A stretch of DNA of 5,847 nucleotides from Candidatus Nealsonbacteria bacterium RIFCSPLOWO2_01_FULL_38_120 (GCA_001821475.1 MHMF01000004.1:1-5847); one strand, 5' to 3'. Positions 1 to 5,847 are shown, counted from the stretch's first letter. The notes: generated from the letters alone by a model not told the origin. Translations and numbers: made by a program.

Positions 1-1709
1 TGATAAGGGATTCTGTCGGAGAACTTCAGAAAAATGGGGACTTTCCGGGATTTGAAATTCCGGAAATTTCAGTTGAGGCGCAGAAAGAAGGGAAATATGG
101 GGACTATGCAACGAATGCTACTTTTCAACTGGCTAAAATTGCGAAGAAAAGTCCAGAGGAAATGGCGAGGTTAATAATTTCGCAATTTTTCACTCCCTCC
201 TCAATCCTCTCCCTCAAAGAGGTGGAGGAAGAAGGTGGGGGAGAATTTTCCCTCTGCGGAGATAGCCCCCTCCTCAATCCTCTCCCTCTACGAGGGGGAG
301 GAAAAGTGGGGGATGTTTCTTTTTTTGAAAAGGTTGAGGCGATAGGCGGGTTTATAAATTTTTTTATTTCAAAAGAATATTTGCAGAAACAGGTTGGAGA
401 GATTTTGAAGCAAAAAGAAAAATTCGGGAGTTTGAAAATCGGGGGCAAGACAAAAGTAAATGTGGAGTTTATTTCCGCTAATCCCACGGGACCTTTGACT
501 TTGGGCAACGGCAGGGGAGGGTTTTGCGGAGATGTTTTGGCGAATGTTTTGGAAAAAGCGGGTTGTAAAACAACGATGGAGTATTATATTAACGACACAG
601 GAGGGCAAATCAAAAAATTGGGGCATTCTATAATCGGAGATTCGGAGGCGGTTTATAAGGGGGATTATATTGATGATTTAAGAAAAGAGATTAAAGGCAA
701 TGACCCGGAAAAAATTGGCGAAAAAGGAGCTCGGCTCCTTTTGAAAAAAATGATAAAGCCGACGGTTAAGAAAATGGGAATAAAATTTGACATTTGGTTC
801 TCGGAGAAAAAATTAGCTAAAGAAGTCGGCAAGACGATTGACTTTTTGAAAGACAAAGGTTTGACCTATGAAAAAGAAGGCGCTTTGTGGTTTGCGTCGT
901 CAAAATTTGGCGATGATAAGGACAGGGTTTTAATAAAGGAAGACAAGGAAAAAACATATTTCGCGTCTGATATTGCTTATTTGAAAAATAAATTCAGCAG
1001 GGGGTTTGATAAATTGATTTTCTTTTTAGGAGCTGATCATTACGGCTATGTGGCAAGAATGAAAGCCGGGGCAGAGGCCTTGGGTCATAAAAAAGAACAG
1101 ACAGATTTTATCGTTGCGCAATTAGTCCGTCTTATTGAGAATGGGGAAGAGGTTAAAATGTCAAAGAGATCGGGAATATATGTAACCATAGACGAGCTGA
1201 TAGAAGAGGTCGGGCTGGACGCCGCTCGTTTTTTCTTTTTGGTAAGGAGCCCTGATACGCATTTGGATTTTGATTTGAAATTAGCGAAAGATAAATCAAA
1301 CAAAAATCCGGTTTATTATATACAATATGCGTATGCGAGAATTTGCAGTATTATCAAAAAATGTAAAAATCAAAATCGGATTTGTGTGCCTACCAGACAG
1401 GCACAAGAAGTGTGTGCCTATCTGGTAGGCACACGAGTAGGCACACGAGCGAGTGAATTGAATTTGATTAAACAATTTATCAGATTTCCGGAAGTTATTG
1501 AGGATACGGCGAAGGACTATCAGATTCAGAGGATTCCGCAATATGCTTTGTCGCTGGCTGACGCTTTTCATAAATTTTATGAAAATTGCCAAGTGATTAC
1601 AGAAGATAGAAATTTAACCGAAGCTCGATTGGCTGTGGTCGGGGCGGCGAAAATTGTCTTAAAAAATACATTAGATTTAATGGGAATTAGTTCGCCAGAG
1701 AAAATGTAA
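1..1709 (+). CDS. argS: Arginyl-tRNA synthetase, 5' end cut by window edge
   Basis: Class I cytoplasmic enzyme that charges tRNA(Arg) with arginine using ATP. The reading frame is open from base 3. Bases 1-2 (TG) could be the tail of an ATG, since the first residues IRDSVGELQ resemble a normal ArgRS N-terminus; the ATG at 162 is internal, because family sequence (GDYATNATFQLAK) lies upstream of it. The order is: N-terminal additional domain (to about 450), catalytic domain with NPTGP (480-494), a divergent HIGH motif reading TLGN (498-509), YYINDTGGQI, LGADHYGYVARMKAG and KMSKR (1155-1169), then the DALR anticodon-binding domain ending in LDLMGISSPEKM. Length is about 569 residues, extended by two in-frame insertions at about 191-313 and 1384-1453 that are made of repeat DNA and look foreign to the family. 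The stop is TAA, 1 nt before the next gene. Identification is secure. Whether both insertions are tolerated in the mature protein is inferred from the intact frame. Confidence 0.96.
   Translation, partial: IRDSVGELQKNGDFPGFEIPEISVEAQKEGKYGDYATNATFQLAKIAKKSPEEMARLIISQFFTPSSILSLKEVEEEGGGEFSLCGDSPLLNPLPLRGGGKVGDVSFFEKVEAIGGFINFFISKEYLQKQVGEILKQKEKFGSLKIGGKTKVNVEFISANPTGPLTLGNGRGGFCGDVLANVLEKAGCKTTMEYYINDTGGQIKKLGHSIIGDSEAVYKGDYIDDLRKEIKGNDPEKIGEKGARLLLKKMIKPTVKKMGIKFDIWFSEKKLAKEVGKTIDFLKDKGLTYEKEGALWFASSKFGDDKDRVLIKEDKEKTYFASDIAYLKNKFSRGFDKLIFFLGADHYGYVARMKAGAEALGHKKEQTDFIVAQLVRLIENGEEVKMSKRSGIYVTIDELIEEVGLDAARFFFLVRSPDTHLDFDLKLAKDKSNKNPVYYIQYAYARICSIIKKCKNQNRICVPTRQAQEVCAYLVGTRVGTRASELNLIKQFIRFPEVIEDTAKDYQIQRIPQYALSLADAFHKFYENCQVITEDRNLTEARLAVVGAAKIVLKNTLDLMGISSPEKM
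191..313. repeat. Tandem pair of GC-rich palindromic repeat elements inside argS
   Basis: Two copies of a palindromic unit lie in the argS frame. A 21-bp stretch is repeated exactly at 195-215 and 268-288, 73 bp apart. Each copy is followed after a 3-nt loop (216-218; 289-291) by an imperfect complementary purine-rich arm (219-241; 292-312), giving stems of about 11 pairs next to the loop with one or two mismatch or wobble positions. A linker at 242-266 joins them. The pyrimidine-then-purine layout and much higher GC than the flanks resemble dispersed intergenic palindromic repeats of the REP or MITE kind. The encoded segment, from about FTPSSILSLKE to PLPLRGGGKVGD, interrupts the N-terminal domain between ARLIISQF and FFEKVEAIGGFINF, which would normally be nearly adjacent. 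Precedent for coding-sequence insertion: Rickettsia palindromic elements. No relationship to them is claimed. Confidence 0.8.
1384..1453. repeat. Second repeat insertion in argS: inverted repeat with nested direct repeats
   Basis: GTGTGCCTACCAGA (1384-1397) has a perfect reverse complement at 1421-1434, a 14-bp inverted repeat with a 23-nt spacer. The spacer contains a second direct copy of GTGTGCCTA (1412-1420), so the unit is a nest of direct and inverted copies. The right arm runs into a 12-bp tandem duplication. The encoded residues, about CVPTRQAQEVCAYLVGTRVGTRAS, sit between ARICSIIKKCKNQNRI and ELNLIKQFIRFPEVIED. In ArgRS this is the variable link between the catalytic and anticodon-binding domains, so the insertion probably sits in a surface loop. 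It shares no sequence with the 191-313 element, so it is a second repeat family in the same gene. Confidence 0.75.
1426..1449 (+). repeat. 12-bp perfect tandem duplication (TAGGCACACGAG x2)
   Basis: TAGGCACACGAG occurs at 1426-1437 and again immediately at 1438-1449. The unit length is a multiple of three, so it adds four residues (VGTR repeated) without shifting the argS frame. It overlaps the right arm of the inverted repeat and is probably a slippage or recombination product of that element. Confidence 0.85.
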
Positions 1710-1710
1710 T

Positions 1711-2298
1711 ATGAATAATAGGTATATTTTATTAAGGCACGGAAACACAATTTATCAGGAAGAGAAAAAAGGATTTTTGTATCTCATACCAGAGAGGGAT
1801 CCTGTTTTTTTGACCGAAAAAGGCAAAGAGCAGATAAAAATTTCTGCTGAAAAATTAGCTGGTAAGAAAATTGATTTGATCTATTCGTCTGATTTGGTAA
1901 GAACTCGGCAGACTGCCGGAATTGCGGCGGAAAAACTTGGCTTGAAAATTATTTTAGACAAGCGCCTGCGCGACATAAATTTCGGGATTTTTCAGGGAGG
2001 AGAAGATGAAAAATACAGGAATTTTTTCTCCAGCAAAAAGCAAAAATTATTCAAGCGGCCGCCAGGAGGCGAAAATTGGCGCGATGTAAAAAAACGGACA
2101 ACGGATTTTTTGAAAGAAATTGATAAAAAATATACAGGGAAAATAATTTTGGTTATAAGCCATGGGGACCCGATCTGGCTAATGAATGGATTTATAAAAG
2201 GCCTTTCCGAACAAGCGCTTTTAGAAAAGCGCCGGGTTGACGATCCTTATTCTTCTTTTGAGGGATTTTACGCCGGCCCCGGAGAATTTATAGAGTAA
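1711..2298 (+). CDS. Histidine phosphatase family protein (phosphoglycerate-mutase-like)
   Basis: A 195-residue protein of the histidine phosphatase superfamily, which transfers phosphate through a phosphohistidine intermediate. Visible signatures are LLRHGNT (residues 7-13, with the nucleophile H10), the phosphate-binding arginines in SSDLVRTRQTA (59-69), LRDINFGIFQGG (86-97, where an Asp stands at the usual Glu general-acid position of LRE..FG..EG), PPGGENW (117-123) and the second catalytic histidine in ISHGDP (149-154). Size fits a single-domain cofactor-dependent mutase or phosphatase. Substrate cannot be told: a PhoE- or CobC-like phosphatase, or a nucleotide or sugar phosphatase, are all possible. 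The ATG is chosen because the RHG motif follows nine codons in. It lies 1 nt after the argS TAA, so translation is probably coupled. No signal peptide is visible, so it is cytoplasmic. Confidence 0.9.
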   Translation: MNNRYILLRHGNTIYQEEKKGFLYLIPERDPVFLTEKGKEQIKISAEKLAGKKIDLIYSSDLVRTRQTAGIAAEKLGLKIILDKRLRDINFGIFQGGEDEKYRNFFSSKKQKLFKRPPGGENWRDVKKRTTDFLKEIDKKYTGKIILVISHGDPIWLMNGFIKGLSEQALLEKRRVDDPYSSFEGFYAGPGEFIE

Positions 2299-2316
2299 AA
2301 CAAAGCGTACTTTATT

Positions 2317-2481
2317 ATGAAAAAAGATAAAATTACAATTAAAATTAGAATAAATTCAAAAGAGTGCGAGCAGTTGCGAGATAGCGGCTTATTTTTTGAA
2401 ACAATCGCCGATACCCTATGGTTAGAAAGAAAAGATATTAAAGAAGTTGTTAAAAAAGTTGATAGACGAAAAAAAATATGA
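2317..2481 (+). CDS. Small 54-aa protein leading the R-M cassette; possible helix-turn-helix regulator
   Basis: A 54-codon ORF (ATG 2317, TGA 2479-2481) fills the gap between the phosphatase and the DNA methyltransferase. Its TGA overlaps the methyltransferase ATG in an ATGA junction, which argues that it is translated. It lies in the same frame as the phosphatase, six codons after its TAA. The protein is highly charged, starting MKKDKITIKIRINSKE and ending VVKKVDRRKKI. The stretch LRDSGLFFETIADTLWLERKD followed by IKEVVKK lines up with a helix-turn-helix pattern (GL...IA..L.L....I...V.K), with Trp replacing the usual Gly of the turn. The beta-like start followed by helices would also suit a ribbon-helix-helix fold. 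I recognise no named family. Position before the modification gene makes a controller or repressor role a reasonable guess, not an established one. No convincing Shine-Dalgarno sequence precedes it. Confidence 0.6.
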   Translation: MKKDKITIKIRINSKECEQLRDSGLFFETIADTLWLERKDIKEVVKKVDRRKKI

Positions 2482-3674
2482 CAAAAGTAGAAGCAATTAA
2501 AAAAATAACACGAAATGACAGAGGAGTTTTTTCTATTGAGAAAAGGCAATTCGGACAATTTTTTACGACAAATTCTGATTATATTCTGCAGGGATTAGAA
2601 AAATTCGTGAAAGACAAAGAAGTTGTTGATCCTTTTGCGGGAAACCAAGATTTAATAAATTGGTCTCGCAAGAATAACTGCAAAAAAGCTAGTGGTTTTG
2701 ACTGCGATAAAAAATATATTGATAAGAAAGATGTTTTTTATAGAGATTCAATAAATTGTTTATCAAAATACAAATTTATTTGTTCCAACCCGCCATACTT
2801 GCATAAAAATAAAGCGGATCAAAAAATAAAAGAAAGATTTTTTTCCGGAATTTATTCAAATTTTGAAGATTTGTATCAAGTTTCAATTTTTTCGATTTTG
2901 GATTGTAGGGAAGGCATTCTAATTGTGCCTTTGAATTTTCTTTGCGCGGAAAATTCCCAAAAAATTAGGAATATATTTTTTGATAAATTTGAGATTGTAG
3001 AATTGAATATTTTTTCAGAACAAGTATTTGAAGACACAACCTATAATGTAATATCTTTTTATTTCAAGAAAAAAAAAGAAAATTTAGAAAAAAATAAAAT
3101 TGCCGCAACAATTTTTTCCCAAAAAAAACATATTGCTTTTACAATCGAAAAGAAGCATAATTGGCAACTTGGAGGAGATTTTATTGATAGAATTAAAAAT
3201 ACTCATAACCATTTGGGAATTTTTCGTTTGACTGAGGATTATTTGCGGTCTGGCGAATACAAAGTTGAGCTGGCGTTTCAAAATATTAAAGACAAAAAAC
3301 CGCTTTGTGTCAGCAAAGATATAAAAAATTTAATAGGAAAAAATGTTTTATTTTTAAGAGCCATAGACAGCAAAAATGGGAAGAAAATCCAGCTTGAAGA
3401 TATAAGGGATTATGGGGTTGCGGGGCTTGTCGGTAAAAACACCTCTCGCAATATGGCTCATTTGATTTTCAAAGAAGAAATGCCCATAGACGACCAATTA
3501 GAGCTAATGAAGCGGTTTAATAAAGAATTAAACCAAGGAAGAAGCAAATATTTTTCTTTCTTCTTGACCAATTTTAGGGATAATAATAGAAAAAGAATTT
3601 CTTTTGATTTGGTTTATAAATTTTTAAACTATATTTACGATGAAAAAAATTCAAAGCAATCTGCATTATTTTAA
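2478..3674 (+). CDS. Type II N6-adenine DNA methyltransferase (gamma-type motif order)
   Basis: A 398-residue S-adenosylmethionine-dependent DNA methyltransferase, most likely the modification half of a type II system. Motif X-like GQFFTT (residues 26-31) comes first, then the SAM-binding motif I VVDPFAGNQDL (49-59), an acidic motif II candidate GFDCD (73-77), and catalytic motif IV SNPPY (103-107). NPPY is typical of adenine-N6 enzymes, and this X-I-IV order is the gamma arrangement. VPLNFLCAENS (150-160) and VFEDTTYNVISFYF (183-196) fit the rest of the catalytic domain. The C-terminal half, with SRNMAHL (323-329), FNKELNQGRSKY (347-358), LTNFRDNNRKRISFDLVYKFL, is probably target recognition. 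The ATG overlaps the preceding small gene by 4 nt. The last 35 nt overlap the nuclease gene. Base composition is much more AT-rich than argS or ileS, suggesting horizontal acquisition. The recognition sequence cannot be read from the protein. Confidence 0.92.
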   Translation: MTKVEAIKKITRNDRGVFSIEKRQFGQFFTTNSDYILQGLEKFVKDKEVVDPFAGNQDLINWSRKNNCKKASGFDCDKKYIDKKDVFYRDSINCLSKYKFICSNPPYLHKNKADQKIKERFFSGIYSNFEDLYQVSIFSILDCREGILIVPLNFLCAENSQKIRNIFFDKFEIVELNIFSEQVFEDTTYNVISFYFKKKKENLEKNKIAATIFSQKKHIAFTIEKKHNWQLGGDFIDRIKNTHNHLGIFRLTEDYLRSGEYKVELAFQNIKDKKPLCVSKDIKNLIGKNVLFLRAIDSKNGKKIQLEDIRDYGVAGLVGKNTSRNMAHLIFKEEMPIDDQLELMKRFNKELNQGRSKYFSFFLTNFRDNNRKRISFDLVYKFLNYIYDEKNSKQSALF

Positions 3675-4557
3675 TATATCACGACAAAATCTAGAAAATT
3701 TTTTGGATAATTTTTATATTTTTGACGAAAAACATCCTCAATTACAGGAATACATTGTTAATGCGAAAGAAGTTAAAAATATTTTAATTACGATTAAAAC
3801 TTTGCAAGAAAAAAAAGAAAGCAAGGAAGTTGTGGAAAAGTATTTTTTGGAGCTTTCAAAAATATTGAATAAATTTTCTAACTGTTCGGAATTCGGCTGT
3901 TTTATAAATGCTTGCGATAGTTTTTTAAACTTTGCTAAAAAAAATATTATTTTGCTTGAAAAAATCGCGCAAAGATATTTTGAAAAGAGAATTTTGAATG
4001 AAACAATCCCCGAAGAATGGGTTCAAGCGATTTTAGATTCAAACTCTAGTCGCAAGAAAGGAAAATGCGGAGAGAAAAAACTTTTAAATATTTTAGCGGA
4101 ATGTGGCTTTCAAGAAGTAAAAACTTGGGAAGGATTTTTTAATGAACAAAAATGCGTGGCTAAATTTTCAAAAATTTTTAGCGTTAAAAATGTTCGTAAA
4201 AATTTAAATATTAAAATGGCCGCCAAAAAACAAAATAAAAAATTAGACTTGATTATTAAGATAAATAGAAAAATATTTTTATGTGAAGCAAAACATCTAA
4301 ACACTTCGGGAGGCGGACAAGATAAACAAATCTCAGAATTGATTGAAATTATCAGTTTAAAAGAGCAAAATAATAATATTTCCTATGTTGCGTTTTTAGA
4401 TGGCAGTTATTCTAATATTCTTTTGGGTGAAGCGATTGGCGGAGAGAAATTAACAACGCAAAGAAAAGAGATTGAGAAATGTTTACTTCGTAATTCTTAT
4501 AATTTTTGGGTTAATACAGCTGGTTTTGAAGCGTTATTCGCCGATTTAAAAGAATAA
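3640..4557 (+). CDS. Probable type II restriction endonuclease, PD-(D/E)XK fold
   Basis: A 305-residue protein with a PD-(D/E)XK nuclease core in its second half. GKCGEKKLLNIL (residues 141-152) supplies the conserved helix-A glutamate (E145). KKLDLIIKINRKIFLCEAKHL (200-220, given in two parts: D203, then E216-A-K218) gives the metal-binding D...ExK. The glycine-rich SGGGQDKQISEL (223-234) follows and may contact DNA. Residues 1-130 are mostly helical and lysine-rich, with no recognised domain, and may carry target recognition or dimerisation. Placement directly after and overlapping an adenine methyltransferase makes it the likely cognate nuclease. I cannot name the subfamily or cut site. 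The start at 3640 lies inside the methyltransferase end, with no alternative ATG until residue 193 and no clear Shine-Dalgarno, so coupled translation is likely. That would also make nuclease output depend on prior methyltransferase translation. Confidence 0.82.
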   Translation: MKKIQSNLHYFNISRQNLENFLDNFYIFDEKHPQLQEYIVNAKEVKNILITIKTLQEKKESKEVVEKYFLELSKILNKFSNCSEFGCFINACDSFLNFAKKNIILLEKIAQRYFEKRILNETIPEEWVQAILDSNSSRKKGKCGEKKLLNILAECGFQEVKTWEGFFNEQKCVAKFSKIFSVKNVRKNLNIKMAAKKQNKKLDLIIKINRKIFLCEAKHLNTSGGGQDKQISELIEIISLKEQNNNISYVAFLDGSYSNILLGEAIGGEKLTTQRKEIEKCLLRNSYNFWVNTAGFEALFADLKE

Positions 4558-4564
4558 ATTTTTT

Positions 4565-5847
4565 ATGTTTAATTTTTCTGAAAATGAGCGGAAAATTTTG
4601 AAATTTTGGGACGAAAAGAAAATTTTTGAGAAGTTGAAAAAGAAGAATCATGGCAAGAAGCGCTGGTCGTTTTTAGACGGGCCCATTACCGCCAATAATC
4701 CAATGGGCGTTCATCACGCATGGGGAAGGACATATAAGGATTTGTTTCAGAGATATAAAGCGGCGCAAGGATTTGACCAACGGTACCAGAACGGCTTTGA
4801 CTGCCAGGGGCTTTGGGTTGAGGTTGAGGTTGAAAAAGAATTGGGTTTTAAAAATAAAAAAGATATTGAGAAATTCGGCATTGATAAATTCGTTGAGGCG
4901 TGCAAACAAAGGGCGCTGAAGTATTCAAAAATCCAGACAGAGCAGTCAATTCGGCTTGGCCAGTGGATGGATTGGGAAAATTCCTATTATACAATGTCTG
5001 ACAAAAATAATTACGCTATCTGGGGATTTCTTAAAAAATGCAAGGAAAACGGGCTGTTATATAAGGGAAGAGACAGCGTGCCTTGGTGCCCGAGATGCGG
5101 AACGGCTATTTCCCAACACGAGATGTTGACAGAGGATTATCAGGAAATAACCCATAATTCTATATATATAGAATATCCTATTCTTGGCAGGCAAAATGAA
5201 TTTTTGCTTGTTTGGACAACTACGCCATGGACTCTTCCGGGGAATGTCGCTGTCGCGGTTGACCATAAAAAGGACTACGCCATTGCCACCGGCTCAGTTA
5301 GCGGAAATAAATATTATATTCTGAAAGTTCTCGCTGATGGACTGGGATTGAAAGTTGAAAATGTTATGAAGGGAGAAAAATTAGTCGGGCTGGAATACGA
5401 GTCGCCTTTTGACTATTTGGCGCGAATTAAAAAGGCGTTCCGCGATTATGGCCATAAAGTAATCGCGACCAATCCTTTGATTCTTCCCATAAGCGATGAG
5501 GAAGGAACAGGTCTTGTTCATATTGCCCCAGGCGCAGGAGCCGAGGATTTTCGGCTGGGCAAAGAAGCGGGAATTCCAGTCATTGAACTTATAGATGAAG
5601 AAGCCGTTTATCTTGACGAGCTTGATGAATTTTCTGGAAAAAATGCGAAAAAAAATCCTGAAATGATTATTGATTATATTAAAAATAAAGATAGTGGAAA
5701 ATATTTTTTTGATATAAAGCCGATAACTCATAGATACCCTGTTTGCTGGCGGTGCAAGAGCGAGCTTGTTTGGCGGGTGGTTGATGAATGGTATGTCTCA
5801 GTGGATAAATTAAGAAAACAATTAATAGTATCGGCGAAAAAAATAAA
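4565..5847 (+). CDS. ileS: Isoleucyl-tRNA synthetase, 3' end beyond the window
   Basis: The first 427 codons of a class I synthetase that charges tRNA(Ile). The N-terminus MFNFSENERKILKFWDEKKIF is the usual start of a full-length IleRS. The active-site region is LDGPITANNPMGVHHAWGRT (37-56), where the HIGH signature reads GVHH (48-51) and only the last His is kept. QNGFDCQGLWVE, SIRLGQWMDW and two Cys pairs (WCPRC 174-178; CWRC 394-397), one or both of which may bind zinc, follow. The CP1 editing domain, which removes mischarged valine, shows WTTTPWTLPGN (217-227) and GTGLVHIAPGAGAEDF (314-329). KMSKS and the anticodon-binding domain lie past the edge. IleRS is preferred over ValRS or LeuRS from the overall motif set, particularly the SIRLGQWMDW-like segment. 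It starts 7 nt after the nuclease stop, with no clear Shine-Dalgarno. Confidence 0.93.
   Translation, partial: MFNFSENERKILKFWDEKKIFEKLKKKNHGKKRWSFLDGPITANNPMGVHHAWGRTYKDLFQRYKAAQGFDQRYQNGFDCQGLWVEVEVEKELGFKNKKDIEKFGIDKFVEACKQRALKYSKIQTEQSIRLGQWMDWENSYYTMSDKNNYAIWGFLKKCKENGLLYKGRDSVPWCPRCGTAISQHEMLTEDYQEITHNSIYIEYPILGRQNEFLLVWTTTPWTLPGNVAVAVDHKKDYAIATGSVSGNKYYILKVLADGLGLKVENVMKGEKLVGLEYESPFDYLARIKKAFRDYGHKVIATNPLILPISDEEGTGLVHIAPGAGAEDFRLGKEAGIPVIELIDEEAVYLDELDEFSGKNAKKNPEMIIDYIKNKDSGKYFFDIKPITHRYPVCWRCKSELVWRVVDEWYVSVDKLRKQLIVSAKKI

Larger units (their letters stand above)
2317..4557 (+). other. AT-rich restriction-modification cassette inserted between housekeeping genes
   Basis: Three overlapping genes (small protein, methyltransferase, nuclease) form one transcriptional block between the phosphatase and ileS. 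Hand counts on single 60-base rows give about 18% GC (3661-3720), 20% (3061-3120) and 32% (4261-4320) inside, against about 45% (601-660) and 57% (5041-5100) in argS and ileS. The sharp contrast and the non-housekeeping function suggest horizontal gain. No transposase, integrase, terminal inverted repeat or target-site duplication is visible at 2299-2316 or 4558-4564, so the mechanism is unknown. It is marked as an inferred unit, not a proven mobile element. Confidence 0.55.

Noticed and set aside
162..164. ATG at 162 as the true argS start
   Set aside because: The upstream in-frame sequence encodes conserved ArgRS N-terminal domain residues (GDYATN region), so the gene begins at or before the window edge.
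125..508. Antisense ORF over the argS repeat region
   Set aside because: It has no family features; it exists because the low-AT palindromic insertion lacks stops on both strands.
1384..1453. CRISPR array suggested by the repeated GTGTGCCTA and TAGGCACACGAG units
   Set aside because: The units are too short and irregular, have no unique spacers of constant length, and lie inside argS with the frame kept open.
2215..2232. Perfect palindrome GCGCTTTTAGAAAAGCGC, resembling a terminator stem
   Set aside because: It lies within the phosphatase coding sequence with only a 2-4 nt loop, and no T-run follows. It is most likely a coding coincidence.
2302..2313. AAAG-CGTA-CTTT inverted repeat just before the small gene, considered as an operator for a controller protein
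   Set aside because: Four-base arms are too short to support an operator call, and there is only one copy with no GACT...AGTC-type C-box.
2299..2316. Possible promoter for the R-M cassette (TATTAT overlapping the 2317 start as a -10)
   Set aside because: The hexamer overlaps the start codon and there is no convincing -35; AT-rich DNA yields such matches readily.
5381..5731. Antisense 116-codon ORF within ileS
   Set aside because: It lies opposite the strongly conserved IleRS editing domain and shows only generic hydrophobic/aromatic composition, so it is a shadow frame.

Overview
The window looks like a compact, AT-rich bacterial chromosome segment in which every gene reads on the + strand and the genes are almost back to back: 1 nt, 18 nt, a 4-nt overlap, a 35-nt overlap and 7 nt between neighbours. 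The standard genetic code fits throughout. The lysine-rich, divergent class I tRNA synthetases (active-site signatures TLGN and GVHH in place of HIGH), the poor Shine-Dalgarno signals and the palindromic repeats inside a coding sequence all suggest a Candidate Phyla Radiation (Patescibacteria / Parcubacteria-like) genome. This is inference from sequence style, because no rRNA is present.

Layout: (1) 1-1709, argS (arginyl-tRNA synthetase), nearly complete, with the start codon at or just before the window edge. It carries two unrelated in-frame repeat insertions: a double GC-rich palindromic element (about 191-313) in the N-terminal domain, and a 14-bp inverted repeat plus 12-bp tandem repeat (1384-1453) before the anticodon-binding domain. 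(2) 1711-2298, a histidine phosphatase (phosphoglycerate-mutase-like), probably co-translated with argS. (3) 2317-4557, a very AT-rich three-gene cassette: a 54-aa protein with a possible helix-turn-helix, a gamma-type N6-adenine DNA methyltransferase, and a PD-(D/E)XK protein that is very likely the cognate type II restriction endonuclease. The three genes are linked by overlapping starts and stops. (4) 4565-end, the first 427 codons of ileS (isoleucyl-tRNA synthetase), reaching into the editing domain.

The housekeeping genes (argS, phosphatase, ileS) look like a translation-related operon into which a restriction-modification cassette has been inserted without breaking the operon. The cassette differs strongly in base composition from its flanks. 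The items most worth following up are the palindromic elements tolerated inside a tRNA synthetase, the small candidate regulator leading the R-M cassette, and the nuclease, whose subfamily and specificity I cannot name.
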